24,605 nt of DNA, from the IMG/VR virus record IMGVR_UViG_3300022413_000037, positions 1 through 24,605 of that record. The stretch is one strand, 5' to 3'. The notes beneath the pieces were generated by a model. The model saw only the letters and a list, made by a program, of their open reading frames with translations. It was not told the DNA's origin and searched no databases. Positions 1-7,597 of the stretch are shown here, piece after piece; position 1 is the first letter of the stretch; each line of letters begins with the position of its first letter. Made by a program: the position numbers and the translations under genes. This DNA is from a virus.

Positions 1-1476
1 TTCCTCGGTGTCCAAGTCAAACATGTCCGCCACCTGGTCAGCTGTCAAATCGTCCTCTGTATCGGCATCCAAGCCTAACATCTTTCGGCCAGCGTCGACC
101 AGTTGCGCGGCCTGAATGGCGCCTGAGCCCACGAGACGTTCAGCGGCGTTTGTGTCGTCCGTCAGGCTGAAACGGCTAGCCCGAGTGAGCGGGAACCGCG
201 ATGTCTTGCCGTTTACCGGAGATTGGCCATTCCGCTGACCTGTACCTAACTGATTATCCGTGTGGGCGTCACCCGACGACGCGGTTAGGTTGCTCGCATC
301 CTCATCCTTTGACGCATCGGGCTTGATCTGTTCCATGGCCTGTTCTGCGAGCGGTTTTGTTGTCACTTCGAAATCGATCGCCGAACCCCAGTTAAGAAGG
401 ACCAGCGGTTCCAGTATCTGTGACACCACCATTCCTACGATCTGCGACAACCACCGATCGGAATTGACAAAGAATGCCAGCATAGGTACCTGTTTGCCCT
501 GCCAAGCACCGGTCTTGTCGCTAATCAGCATATCGTCGGGTATCTCAATGCCTCGGAGTATCTCGATGTCGAGGTCTTTTGGATATTGAAGAATGTGAAG
601 TGGGTTTGACGGGATCGTGGCTTGTTCGACTGTCCATAGTGCTTTTCCAGTAGCGGGATCGACATCACTGGGGAACGTCAGCACGTTTCCGGCCTTCGCT
701 TGTTCAACGATTTCTCGCGCGATGTCGCGATTAGGCACCTCGTTGCCCTGATCGTCCTCCGTCGTTCCCGACGGGTAGCCCATCGACATGCCGCCGTAGG
801 CGTCCTTATGGCAAAACAGTCGGCGAACATCTAATGCGCCGCCGTCTAGCCACTTGTCGCACCACGGAGAAAACGCACCATAGAGGACCGATTGACCAAA
901 TGGCGAATCAGACTCAGGTGAGTAGCTGTGCCAACATGCCTTCGGAAACAGTAGGTTGACGTGGCCCTGCTTTTTCAGGCCGCGGAACTGGACCCCCTTG
1001 ACCTCGCCTCCCTCGGTCAATGGCAAGGTGTCCATCGCGTGGCGTGGCAATAGCTTTTTCACTGCGACCTGGTTGCTGGAATTCAACTTGTATTCGACCT
1101 CACAACCAGACCAGCCCCACACTTGCGCCCGAGTTATTTTGTGCAGTTCATTGCGCCAGATTCGCATGAGTTGTTTTTCGACGAACTTAGCGACCTCCTG
1201 ATTTGGAGAAGCGACGCCCGGCTGAAACGTTGTCTTACCCGTCGTAGCGTCCTTGTCATTCCTGCCAAATTGAGCTTGTGCTAGTGGTGCCGCCCGCATC
1301 GCAAGGCCAAGCCGCACCGTGGGGTCGATCAGCATTGCCCGAATCCAGTTAAAACTGAAGACGGGAAGGTCTCGCACCTGCGTGTAGTACGAGTGTGAGA
1401 AAGAGCTGTAGTCCGCGGTCGCTGGCTTGCCGACTAGTGCACGCTTTGCTTTCGCCGTTTTCTTTGTTGCTGCCAT
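1..1476 (-). CDS. Phage portal protein, Mu gp29-like (DUF935 type), 3' end outside window
   Basis: The frame is open for 492 codons from an ATG at 1476 to the window edge, with no stop. A GAGG Shine-Dalgarno site lies 9 bases before the ATG. Portal proteins form the dodecameric ring at the capsid vertex that connects head and tail and through which the terminase pumps DNA. The protein starts with a Lys/Ala-rich tail, followed by a portal-like core with the segments VRDLPVFSFNWIRAML, MRIWRNELHKITRAQVWGWS and LHILQYPKDLDIEILRGIEI, which match the DUF935/gp29-like pattern as I know it. The last ~110 residues are polar and probably an extension. Its place is odd: portal genes usually follow terL, but here about 12 kb of head and tail genes come between. 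The family call is from recognition only; the portal role is fairly secure. Confidence 0.75.
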   Translation of the reverse strand, partial: MAATKKTAKAKRALVGKPATADYSSFSHSYYTQVRDLPVFSFNWIRAMLIDPTVRLGLAMRAAPLAQAQFGRNDKDATTGKTTFQPGVASPNQEVAKFVEKQLMRIWRNELHKITRAQVWGWSGCEVEYKLNSSNQVAVKKLLPRHAMDTLPLTEGGEVKGVQFRGLKKQGHVNLLFPKACWHSYSPESDSPFGQSVLYGAFSPWCDKWLDGGALDVRRLFCHKDAYGGMSMGYPSGTTEDDQGNEVPNRDIAREIVEQAKAGNVLTFPSDVDPATGKALWTVEQATIPSNPLHILQYPKDLDIEILRGIEIPDDMLISDKTGAWQGKQVPMLAFFVNSDRWLSQIVGMVVSQILEPLVLLNWGSAIDFEVTTKPLAEQAMEQIKPDASKDEDASNLTASSGDAHTDNQLGTGQRNGQSPVNGKTSRFPLTRASRFSLTDDTNAAERLVGSGAIQAAQLVDAGRKMLGLDADTEDDLTADQVADMFDLDTEE

Positions 1477-1500
1477 GTCTGGCGACCTCGGTATCTTTCG

Positions 1501-1803
1501 CTAATGTGTTTCACTTCGCGGCGTATTCAGAAGGTTTTTCGCGGCCTGTGTTTGCGCTTTCTGGGCAAGTTCTTCGTCGCCGTAAGCGTCGAGGTATAAC
1601 TGATAAACCCCCTCGAAATCCGTTGCCTCATAATACCTGTGGAACAATTTCGATTGAGACTGTACCCGTGATAGATTCGCCATCAAGCCTAGCTGCCTTT
1701 CGCGCGGAAGTGCAGCTACGTCAAATCCGTACCAAAAGCTAAGATCGGAAGTTACCTCGTTTTTTTTTGACACTCCGCGAAATAGGCATTCACCATTTGC
1801 CAC
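1501..1803 (-). CDS. Downstream frame of putative tail assembly chaperone, probably made by -1 frameshift
   Basis: This 100-codon frame overlaps the end of the upstream 118-aa gene by 52 bases. Its only upstream start is a GTG at 1803 deep inside that gene, with no Shine-Dalgarno site, so independent initiation is unlikely. A run of nine A on the minus strand lets ribosomes slip back one base at 1761. The product would then be residues 1-116 of the upstream protein followed by 86 residues of this frame (starting NEVTSDLSFWYG), 202 residues in all. That is the layout of lambda G/GT-type tail assembly chaperones, which hold the tape measure protein before tail polymerisation. The frame ends 24 bases before the portal start. 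Function is inferred from layout; I do not recognise the sequence family. Confidence 0.6.
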   Translation of the reverse strand: MANGECLFRGVSKKNEVTSDLSFWYGFDVAALPRERQLGLMANLSRVQSQSKLFHRYYEATDFEGVYQLYLDAYGDEELAQKAQTQAAKNLLNTPRSETH

Positions 1804-2108
1804 GCAGCAATCGCGATGGCCGGGCCGGATGGCTGACCTGCGGCCGACAATGCCCTTGCTAACGAATCGGCAAAGTCTGCGGTCGCAAACACTTGATCGC
1901 CATCACTGGCGAGGTCGTGTTGACGTTCCACGATCTGGCAAGTCAGCTTCAATAGCATTGCGTCCATTGAAAACGTCCGGCCGTCGTGCTCACCACCCTT
2001 AATCCTAAACTCGATCACTTCGTCTGTCACAACAGGCTTTCCGTTCGCCGACGGTTTCGCTGTTCTTCGTTTCGCCACTTTCTTTTTGGTCCCGGTAGTT
2101 GTCGCCAT
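1752..2108 (-). CDS. Small tail protein, probable upstream (G-like) tail assembly chaperone
   Basis: This 118-residue protein is preceded by GAGGAAAC directly before its ATG, a good Shine-Dalgarno site. Residues 1-25 are Lys/Arg-rich and likely disordered. The rest (about 27-114) is a compact alpha/beta domain with no membrane segment or cysteine cluster of note. It ends in Gln-Lys-Lys-Thr-Arg, with the Lys codons inside a nine-A run that forms a slippery site leading into the next frame. Small size, place at the end of the tail module and a -1 slippery site near the stop all fit the short product of a tail assembly chaperone pair. The usual order puts such a pair before the tape measure gene; here a 309-aa tape-measure candidate lies upstream instead, which weakens the call. 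Confidence 0.6.
   Translation of the reverse strand: MATTTGTKKKVAKRRTAKPSANGKPVVTDEVIEFRIKGGEHDGRTFSMDAMLLKLTCQIVERQHDLASDGDQVFATADFADSLARALSAAGQPSGPAIAIAAWQMVNAYFAECQKKTR
1761..1767 (-). promoter_or_regulatory. Slippery heptamer A AAA AAA for -1 ribosomal frameshifting
   Basis: On the minus strand the sequence TGT CAA AAA AAA ACG AGG TAA is read in the frame of the 118-aa gene. The nine consecutive A (1760-1768) contain A AAA AAA in the correct zero frame, where both P- and A-site tRNAs can re-pair after a one-base backward slip. The next codon in the -1 frame is AAC and that frame then stays open for 86 residues. The zero-frame stop is only two codons beyond the slip site. No stimulatory stem was worked out. 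Confidence 0.6.
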
Positions 2109-2119
2109 GTTTCCTCGCT

Positions 2120-3772
2120 TTACGATATCGCCACATTGTCTCTCGAGTTGACCTTATCTTTGTGATCCTCCGGAGGGTACACAACCCCAGGACTTCCGGC
2201 GATCATGTAGTCCGCATACCACATGGCCTCGTAAACTGGAACGCCGAGGAAGTTTCCCACAACCCTTTCCTTGAATTGTGATGATATTTCCACCGCATTA
2301 TGGCCAGCTACGGACATGATAACCGTCCTCGGTATGTGGTGCCCTGCCCGTTCGGCCCGGCCTATTATTCGAATTGAATACCGAGGAAGCCCCGCCTGTT
2401 GGATAACGTCGTTTTTTGCGTTCGATGGTGGTGTTCCGTAATCCGCTGGCCGAGATGGTGGGACACTGCTATCTAGCTCCCACCCGCCAGCGTCAGACGT
2501 CGAATCCTGGATAATTGGCAATCGACTCGACGGACATTCGCGAAACACCTCTGAATCGTTTTGATAATAGAGCCAGCTGTCCTCTGCCTTTGGCTGTTCA
2601 TTTTTCAGCTTTGCGGGCCTGCCTCCTTTGTGCACATAGCCGCGAAACTTATTGTTAACCACGACAGCGTCCGCCGGCTCGCACAAGCCGAACTTAATGT
2701 CGTTTGACGGCTCATCAAACAGTTTAGCGGCGCCGCGCTGGTCAAACGCGGTGTCGGCTAGGGACACCTGCCACACGTTCCAGTTTGTGCCGAGTGGTGT
2801 GAATAAACCCGACGAGCCCACAAACTTCGCGATTGGCGACAGTATTCTGTACGTTAATCGGAATGATTGTGATCGCGTGAACAAGTCCTCTTCGATGTCA
2901 TAACCGTCAATCAGTATTCCGCCAGTAACGTCTCGCGCTTGCCGCAACCGCCGGCCTGCCATTGTCAGGAATACTTGCCAGGCTTGCGACGGACTCAGTT
3001 TCGCGGAGGGATGAATCACTGCGGTTATTGTGCTGCCTAGCTGTGTTCCCTGGGGGCCCCTGCGCCAACTGACACGGTGCTGGCCCGACATCTCGACCAT
3101 GCCAGGATAGAATGGATTGTTACTGCCGATTTCCTCATCGACGATACTAAATTCTAGCCGGCTTCTGTCGCTGCTGACGGACCACGATTGAGTCCGTCTG
3201 AATCCTGGTATTGCTGGCGTTTTGAACTTATTGCGGTACCGATCGGCAGTGTCCCTACCTACTCCAAGTCCCGCAATCGTCAAGGCGCCTTCGATCGACC
3301 GCGTTGTCTCGCCTTTGTGGTTTATGTCGAACGTGATGCCGAAGCTTAGGGATTTAATGCCCTTTGTTTTTGCTAGTCCTTTGCACACGGTCGTCGTAAC
3401 GACGCACTGCCACACAATTTCAGCCGCTTTATTGTCGCCGATCGGTTCCCATGACAAGAGTTTCGGTTTTGGCCCGTTGTCGGTGTCTCGCTTGCCGCCG
3501 AAGCTAGTGTTTATCTGGAGGTCGTCACCGAACCCTTTGCCGCGAAAGGTGAATCCTTTGCCCGATTCTCCGAGCCGTTGGCGTAGGTTCGCGACCTCCA
3601 TGGACAGTCCAGTGTCGTCCTGGACGATCGCCTGAACCACAAACATATGCTTATGTGAAATTATCGTTCGGTCGTCGTCGTCATAGACGAACTCGACATC
3701 GACCTTGATATGGGACGCCGCATCGAATGTGTAGCCGTTGTAGCTGAGTTCCCCGGTGGCTGCTAATGCCAT
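2120..3772 (-). CDS. Large tail or baseplate structural protein, family not recognised
   Basis: This 550-residue protein starts 3 bases after the preceding gene, whose G-rich end supplies a plausible ribosome site. There is no signal peptide or membrane segment. The composition is soluble and beta-rich, with many short hydrophobic strands and charged loops. Residues ~1-340 look like one region, and ~345-440 like a polar linker (KLKNEQPKAEDSWLYYQNDS). The last ~80 residues (from about GLPRYSIRIIGRAERAGHHI) look like a separate small domain. It lies between a tape-measure candidate and the chaperone-like pair, so a tail-tip, baseplate or receptor-facing role is the best guess. No catalytic motif was seen. 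The call as a virion protein rests on position and size. Confidence 0.55.
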   Translation of the reverse strand: MALAATGELSYNGYTFDAASHIKVDVEFVYDDDDRTIISHKHMFVVQAIVQDDTGLSMEVANLRQRLGESGKGFTFRGKGFGDDLQINTSFGGKRDTDNGPKPKLLSWEPIGDNKAAEIVWQCVVTTTVCKGLAKTKGIKSLSFGITFDINHKGETTRSIEGALTIAGLGVGRDTADRYRNKFKTPAIPGFRRTQSWSVSSDRSRLEFSIVDEEIGSNNPFYPGMVEMSGQHRVSWRRGPQGTQLGSTITAVIHPSAKLSPSQAWQVFLTMAGRRLRQARDVTGGILIDGYDIEEDLFTRSQSFRLTYRILSPIAKFVGSSGLFTPLGTNWNVWQVSLADTAFDQRGAAKLFDEPSNDIKFGLCEPADAVVVNNKFRGYVHKGGRPAKLKNEQPKAEDSWLYYQNDSEVFRECPSSRLPIIQDSTSDAGGWELDSSVPPSRPADYGTPPSNAKNDVIQQAGLPRYSIRIIGRAERAGHHIPRTVIMSVAGHNAVEISSQFKERVVGNFLGVPVYEAMWYADYMIAGSPGVVYPPEDHKDKVNSRDNVAIS

Positions 3773-3775
3773 GGA

Positions 3776-4705
3776 TTACGGCCCCCCGGCGATAGGTGCC
3801 AAGGGCCGTTTGAACTGCATACGGTCGGGCTGCGGCGGTATTCCTCGTAAAAACGAGTTTGTGAATGGGTCCGCGTTCGCGTCGGGATCGTTGTTATTTA
3901 TCTGCACGCCGAATTGTCTGGCGATTTGCCCAATGACTTCGATTGTGCCAAATAATGGATTGCCGACACGCAAAATGAAAGCAAGCACTTCAGCGATGGA
4001 CGTACCGTTTTTTTCCAAAAACGACGATATGCCACCTAGCACTACGAGAGCTAGGTCAATGAACGGTTCCAGTTTCTGTGATAACTGCAGCAAAATATCC
4101 AAAATCTGCGTGCCGATATCAAACATCTGGGTGGCGGCCTGCTGGCGTAAGTTCTCAAATCTCGCTAGTCCTGGGCCGATTTGCTGAGCTCGCCTCAGCT
4201 GTGCGAACTCTCGACGGATGCCACCGATCGCCTGAACTGCTGACAACTCGGTCGACAAGCCGGCCAAGTCGTTAGCATTCCTTTGCACTGCACCGACGAA
4301 TGCTTTAAGCGCGAGTGCAGTTGCGCCTAGCGCGCCTGTTATCGCGATTGACGCGACGCCTACCGGCCCCGTGATCGCCGCCAATGCGGACGACGCAACT
4401 GCCGCAACACCACCGACATTGCCTGCCGCGATCGCAGATATGCCACTTACCCCAGCTTGTGCGGTTCGTCGAGCCGATGCTAGTGATTGGTTTCTGCGGT
4501 CGAGCGGAGTAAAGGGCGGGGGTTCAATAGGCGGCGGTATTGGGATCGATCCGGGAACACCCGGGATTACACCTGGAACGCCCGCGGTCGATGACGTTGC
4601 AGATGCGGGAACCGACGGTGACGTACCAACAGGCGGCGCAACTGGTGCCGTCGCTGGAGGCGGGCCACCTTCGTCCGTAACAATGATCCTGAGTTCTTCG
4701 GCCAT
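3776..4705 (-). CDS. Hydrophobic Ala/Gly-rich tail protein, possible short tape measure protein
   Basis: This protein has 309 residues. Residues ~14-70 are Pro/Ala/Ser/Thr-rich and probably disordered. About 75-140 are Ala/Gly/Val-rich and strongly hydrophobic (AAIAAGNVGGVAAVASSALAA), like the membrane-active stretch of tape measure proteins. About 140-215 are helical with Gln/Arg/Leu heptad-like spacing, and ~200-265 carry two further hydrophobic helices. Tape measure proteins set tail length and enter the host envelope at DNA delivery. Its place just after the tail tube candidate and its hydrophobic helical make-up support that role. At 309 residues it would imply a very short tail, so it may be only an accessory internal tail protein. 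It starts 2 bases after the upstream stop and ends 3 bases before the next gene. Confidence 0.45.
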   Translation of the reverse strand: MAEELRIIVTDEGGPPPATAPVAPPVGTSPSVPASATSSTAGVPGVIPGVPGSIPIPPPIEPPPFTPLDRRNQSLASARRTAQAGVSGISAIAAGNVGGVAAVASSALAAITGPVGVASIAITGALGATALALKAFVGAVQRNANDLAGLSTELSAVQAIGGIRREFAQLRRAQQIGPGLARFENLRQQAATQMFDIGTQILDILLQLSQKLEPFIDLALVVLGGISSFLEKNGTSIAEVLAFILRVGNPLFGTIEVIGQIARQFGVQINNNDPDANADPFTNSFLRGIPPQPDRMQFKRPLAPIAGGP

Positions 4706-4707
4706 AT

Positions 4708-5193
4708 TTACGTCAGCACATAAAACGAGTCGCTAGGCGCCGTTCCGGTGGGGTACAGCCTCATCCTAACCGGTATTTCCCTGAGAGCTGGCGCGTAAAG
4801 AATCCTGACCGGGAAATCTTCGGCGAGTATCGCCAGGTCCGCTTGCAACTCCGTAGCCGACGGAACTGGAGCGCCGGTAAGTCCGTCCAGCTGCAGACTT
4901 CTTGCGACAGCTGTGTCTAGCCGACCGATAACCCCTTGCTCGCCTTCAAGCACGTCGTACGGCCAGAACACGTCCAAAGCTCCAGCCTGGTCATATTCCA
5001 TTAGTGTGAATTCGACGAACACATTGTGGCCTTGATAGACAGCATCCTGAACCGTCTGGCCTGCGTTGTCGCCAGTAATTAGTTGTTTGCTTACCGAGTG
5101 CTCAATCGTGATGCCTGCGGATATCTGTCCAACCGTTATTTCGGCTCCATCCGTTCCATAAATTGCATCGTATTTTCCGGCGATAAATGACAT
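4708..5193 (-). CDS. Putative major tail tube protein
   Basis: This 161-residue protein has a strong GGGGGA ribosome site 5 bases before the ATG, in line with high expression. The sequence is beta-rich and acidic, starting MSFIAGKYDAIYGTDGAEIT, with a motif-like stretch QDAVYQGHNVFVEFTLMEYD and a final beta region. This resembles the small all-beta tube proteins of siphophage tails, where a polar start contacts the neighbouring subunit and the strands build the hexameric ring. It follows the tail-completion and terminator candidates and precedes the tape-measure candidate, which is the usual slot for this gene. No cysteine and no signal peptide were seen. The call comes mainly from position, size and fold impression. 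Confidence 0.5.
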   Translation of the reverse strand: MSFIAGKYDAIYGTDGAEITVGQISAGITIEHSVSKQLITGDNAGQTVQDAVYQGHNVFVEFTLMEYDQAGALDVFWPYDVLEGEQGVIGRLDTAVARSLQLDGLTGAPVPSATELQADLAILAEDFPVRILYAPALREIPVRMRLYPTGTAPSDSFYVLT

Positions 5194-5195
5194 GG

Positions 5196-5606
5196 CTATC
5201 CCCCGTGAGTCAGTATTGTCGGGGTCTTAATCCCCTGCGCTTCAAGCCATTGGTTGCAACCGCTGCAATTGACTTTGTGCGTGTGGTTTGTCGCGCCTTC
5301 TTTTTCGAGTCCTCGGGTAGTGTATTGCCGTTTCGGCTCGCACGCGATGCGGAATCGGCCTTTTCGTCCAGGTATTGGACCACGTTTGTCTGGTACCAGC
5401 AAATGAATGAGTGTCCGTAGCTTGATAGTTGGCCACCCGGTCGATGTGCATTTTGGGCACTCGGCGTATTCGCTAGTGAATACAAACGGCTTTGAGCTAG
5501 TCCCACAGGTGCGATTGAAGCAAATCCACGTCAAGGGCTGCCGCATCGTTCGGCTACATATCGCTTTCGAATCAGGCAGCAAGGGTGTTCTAGTAGTTGT
5601 TATCAT
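5196..5606 (-). CDS. Small zinc-ribbon-like protein in the tail module
   Basis: This 136-residue protein's ATG overlaps the stop of the upstream gene (ATGA) and its stop lies 2 bases before the next start, so it is translationally coupled within the tail operon. It has paired cysteines typical of structural zinc sites: CFNRTCG near residue 29, CPKC near 50 and CSGC near 114. A basic segment between them (VPDKRGPIPGRKGRFRI) could bind nucleic acid or be a loop. Zinc ribbons are not standard parts of the head-tail joint or tail tube cassette, so the role is open: a virion component, an assembly factor or a small regulator. I do not recognise a named family. Confidence 0.6.
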   Translation of the reverse strand: MITTTRTPLLPDSKAICSRTMRQPLTWICFNRTCGTSSKPFVFTSEYAECPKCTSTGWPTIKLRTLIHLLVPDKRGPIPGRKGRFRIACEPKRQYTTRGLEKEGATNHTHKVNCSGCNQWLEAQGIKTPTILTHGG

Positions 5607-6136
5607 GATCGGGTTACTATCCTGCGAGCGCCACGAAACTGCGTACGACGTACAACGGCCGCCTCCGATCCTCCTGGCACGCCTGCGAATATCTCAGCCG
5701 GCGCGATCCGAAACGGACCGTTGCTCCTGAACTTCAAAGGCTCGATGAATCCCTGAGACGATGCGGATTCCGCCAGTATCAGCGCGTTTGCAGTTGATAG
5801 CGTCGTGTAATCGAAATCGATTTGCTCCTCTACCATTGCGAGGATTGTTTCATGGCTATCGGAAAGATCGATAAATAGCCCCCGTTTGCGGTCTCTGGGG
5901 CGCTTCGGTGATCGTAGGATTACCGACACATCGACGCCATACAGCTTATCGATAACGCATCCGCTGACGTCGTGCGTGGGACCTCGCTCGGTTCCTCCCG
6001 CCATTACGGTGATGTGAATGTCTCCTGAAACGGCCGGAGCCTGTTCGTCGAGTTCGACCGTGACCCAGCTCGATTCAATCGACGCGTGGGCGGCGATCCG
6101 CGTAGCGACAGCACGGACTATCGCTGAGGTGCTCAT
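5603..6136 (-). CDS. Putative tail terminator / minor tail protein
   Basis: I chose the ATG at 6136 (MSTSAIVRAV), which overlaps the upstream stop as ATGA; the frame is open further upstream, but those residues lie inside the gpG-like gene. The product has 177 residues. The N-terminal helix AIVRAVATRIAAHASI, then alternating beta strands and a central DKLYGVDVSVILRSPKR strand, followed by a helix (SHETILAMVEEQIDF), fit the alpha/beta sandwich of tail terminator proteins. These cap the tail tube and join it to the head. The place between a gpG-like protein and the tail tube candidate is the expected slot. There is no clear sequence signature, so the call is from shape and synteny. Confidence 0.5.
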   Translation of the reverse strand: MSTSAIVRAVATRIAAHASIESSWVTVELDEQAPAVSGDIHITVMAGGTERGPTHDVSGCVIDKLYGVDVSVILRSPKRPRDRKRGLFIDLSDSHETILAMVEEQIDFDYTTLSTANALILAESASSQGFIEPLKFRSNGPFRIAPAEIFAGVPGGSEAAVVRRTQFRGARRIVTRS

Positions 6137-6972
6137 GCCGCCCCCCTCGCGAAAAGGATGCGAGCCGCCACGGCAAGCGACTGTACGGCGACACCCGACC
6201 ACCGATCCCACCACAAAGCGGGTACCGGATTCTGCTCGTCTGGCAGGAACGGCCTAGCTGGTATATTCCGTTCTTCGTTCCCGTGCTGGTGCGTTCCGGC
6301 ATAGACGATATTGGTGCCGACGATAATTTGACCAGCCGACGCCTCAAATATCTGTTCTTCGCCACCGTCACCCGCCGGCTTGCTGTAATTCGTCAAACCG
6401 GCCGAACCTGACAGCGTGCCTGGCGACAGCGAGTTCAGCAGGAATCCGCGATCGCGAAGGATTTCGACTTGTCGGCCGCCGAGCGTCTGGACCTTCGTTT
6501 TTCCGGTTTCTCGCGTTGCTTTCAGACCGCCGACGATACGTGCGCGACGTAGCGCTTCCTTCGGTTCAAGCCCCGATAGTTCGAAACGTATCAGCGCTTT
6601 CTTTGTTTCGCGCGTCCTTATCCGCTCGCGATTACGCACGAGCAGTGCTTGCTGAGCCGCGTCCAGGGTGCTCTGGCCGGGTAGCCTTGTGATCCTTTTA
6701 CCTACGCCGCGATCGCCAGCGCCTACCCGACGATTCGCGATCGTTGAGGGTGCCAACTCGGGCCAGGTGATTCCCATTTCATCCGTGCCGCCAGATGACT
6801 TTGTCACAAACGCGTCCTTGATATCTGACAGCGCGGCGAAACCCAAAGACATGACGAACCCAATGCCCAGGCCAAGCGAATCACTCTGCCTACCCGACAG
6901 GATAGCGGCCAGTGTGTGCGCAACTCGAGTGACGTCTGCCCTGCTCCCTCGAAAATGGACTACTTGCGCCAT
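6133..6972 (-). CDS. Phage virion morphogenesis protein, Mu gpG-like / tail completion
   Basis: This 279-residue protein carries the hallmark of gpG-like and HK97 gp10-like tail-completion proteins. There is a TWPELAPSTIANRR segment near residue 70 (the 'W..L...T...R' signature) and a C-terminal stretch VGTNIVYAGTHQHG...IPARPFLP (about 217-243), where the particle-facing strand and the 'PARPF' loop are conserved. Such proteins act late in head completion or at the head-tail joint. The middle (about 110-170) is Arg/Lys-rich and helical and longer than the minimal family. It overlaps the next gene by ATGA. The residue motifs make this one of the more secure calls in the connector region. Confidence 0.75.
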   Translation of the reverse strand: MAQVVHFRGSRADVTRVAHTLAAILSGRQSDSLGLGIGFVMSLGFAALSDIKDAFVTKSSGGTDEMGITWPELAPSTIANRRVGAGDRGVGKRITRLPGQSTLDAAQQALLVRNRERIRTRETKKALIRFELSGLEPKEALRRARIVGGLKATRETGKTKVQTLGGRQVEILRDRGFLLNSLSPGTLSGSAGLTNYSKPAGDGGEEQIFEASAGQIIVGTNIVYAGTHQHGNEERNIPARPFLPDEQNPVPALWWDRWSGVAVQSLAVAARILFARGAA

Positions 6973-6992
6973 GTGATTGTCATTGTGCTGTG

Positions 6993-7514
6993 TTAGTACG
7001 TTGGCACACCGGGCCCGTCGTCAAAGTCCTGGCTCATGTCTGAGGGTGCGTCCGAACTATTCGGCCTAGTAACCCTGACAGTTGACGTCCGCCGACGGCG
7101 ATCGATTCTGAGGTTGCTCATCGTCGGGCGCAGGTCAGCCCGCTTTGCTACGCCAGGTAACTGAATGCGTCCGGTTTGTAGTTGCATTAGCAAGCCGGAA
7201 CCTGGATTAGCGATGCGCTCCCATTCTATTTCGACCGTTGCGGGTATATCGTTTCCGCGACGCATGAATAGGAACCGCGTCGCAATGACAACGCACCATC
7301 GATTCACAAGGGTACTTGTTGCTAGCTGGGCTGGTGTGTACTTCTGGCGCGAGTAAAGCTCGATCTCTTGTGACGCCTGATTAATGCAGTCATCCACAAC
7401 ATCCGTATCCGCGGTGTTGTCACCGTCATTGTCAGCGGCCTCGTCGACTCCGACTTGGCCAATAAACCGAACGATCTCGGCTTCCGTGCAATAGGTGTTA
7501 GCAATGAGTGTCAT
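6993..7514 (-). CDS. Head-tail connector protein, DUF1320 / gp36-like
   Basis: This 173-residue protein begins MTLIANTYCTEAEIVRFIG, followed by an acidic linker (DEAADNDGDNTADTD) and a helix with INQASQEIELYSRQKY, then helices carrying NRWCVVIATRFLFMRRG. This pattern of a helical bundle ending in 'A..L...R....P' is that of DUF1320-type adaptor proteins that sit under the portal in Mu-like phages. The last ~50 residues are Arg-rich and polar. The acidic run resembles a calcium-loop composition, but this is only a resemblance. The gene starts just 12 bases after a strong terminator, so its expression must come from read-through or from a promoter overlapping the terminator. The ribosome site is weak. 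Confidence 0.65.
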   Translation of the reverse strand: MTLIANTYCTEAEIVRFIGQVGVDEAADNDGDNTADTDVVDDCINQASQEIELYSRQKYTPAQLATSTLVNRWCVVIATRFLFMRRGNDIPATVEIEWERIANPGSGLLMQLQTGRIQLPGVAKRADLRPTMSNLRIDRRRRTSTVRVTRPNSSDAPSDMSQDFDDGPGVPTY

Positions 7515-7526
7515 TTTGTCATACCC

Positions 7527-7564
7527 AAAAAAGAAGGCCGACCGATGGACCCGGTCGGCCTTCT
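7527..7564 (-). terminator. Strong rho-independent terminator after the capsid genes
   Basis: On the minus strand an 11-bp perfect stem, GAAGGCCGACC with GGTCGGCCTTC, with an extra A-T pair at the base and a 9-base loop, is followed directly by six T. It lies between the 142-aa virion gene and the connector gene. The opposite strand has no T tract, so it acts in one direction. It should lower transcription of connector and tail genes relative to capsid genes. Confidence 0.9.
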
Positions 7565-7597
7565 GCCCGTGAGGCTACGGCGAGGTGTTGTTGTGGC

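Noticed and set aside
1395-1742. Plus-strand frame of 115 codons across the chaperone-portal junction
   Set aside because: It spans the end of one gene and start of another on the opposite strand and has no protein-like features.
4371-4736. Plus-strand frame of 121 codons over the Pro/Ala-rich start of the tape-measure candidate
   Set aside because: Gly/Ala/Pro-biased shadow of the minus-strand gene with no motif or start context.
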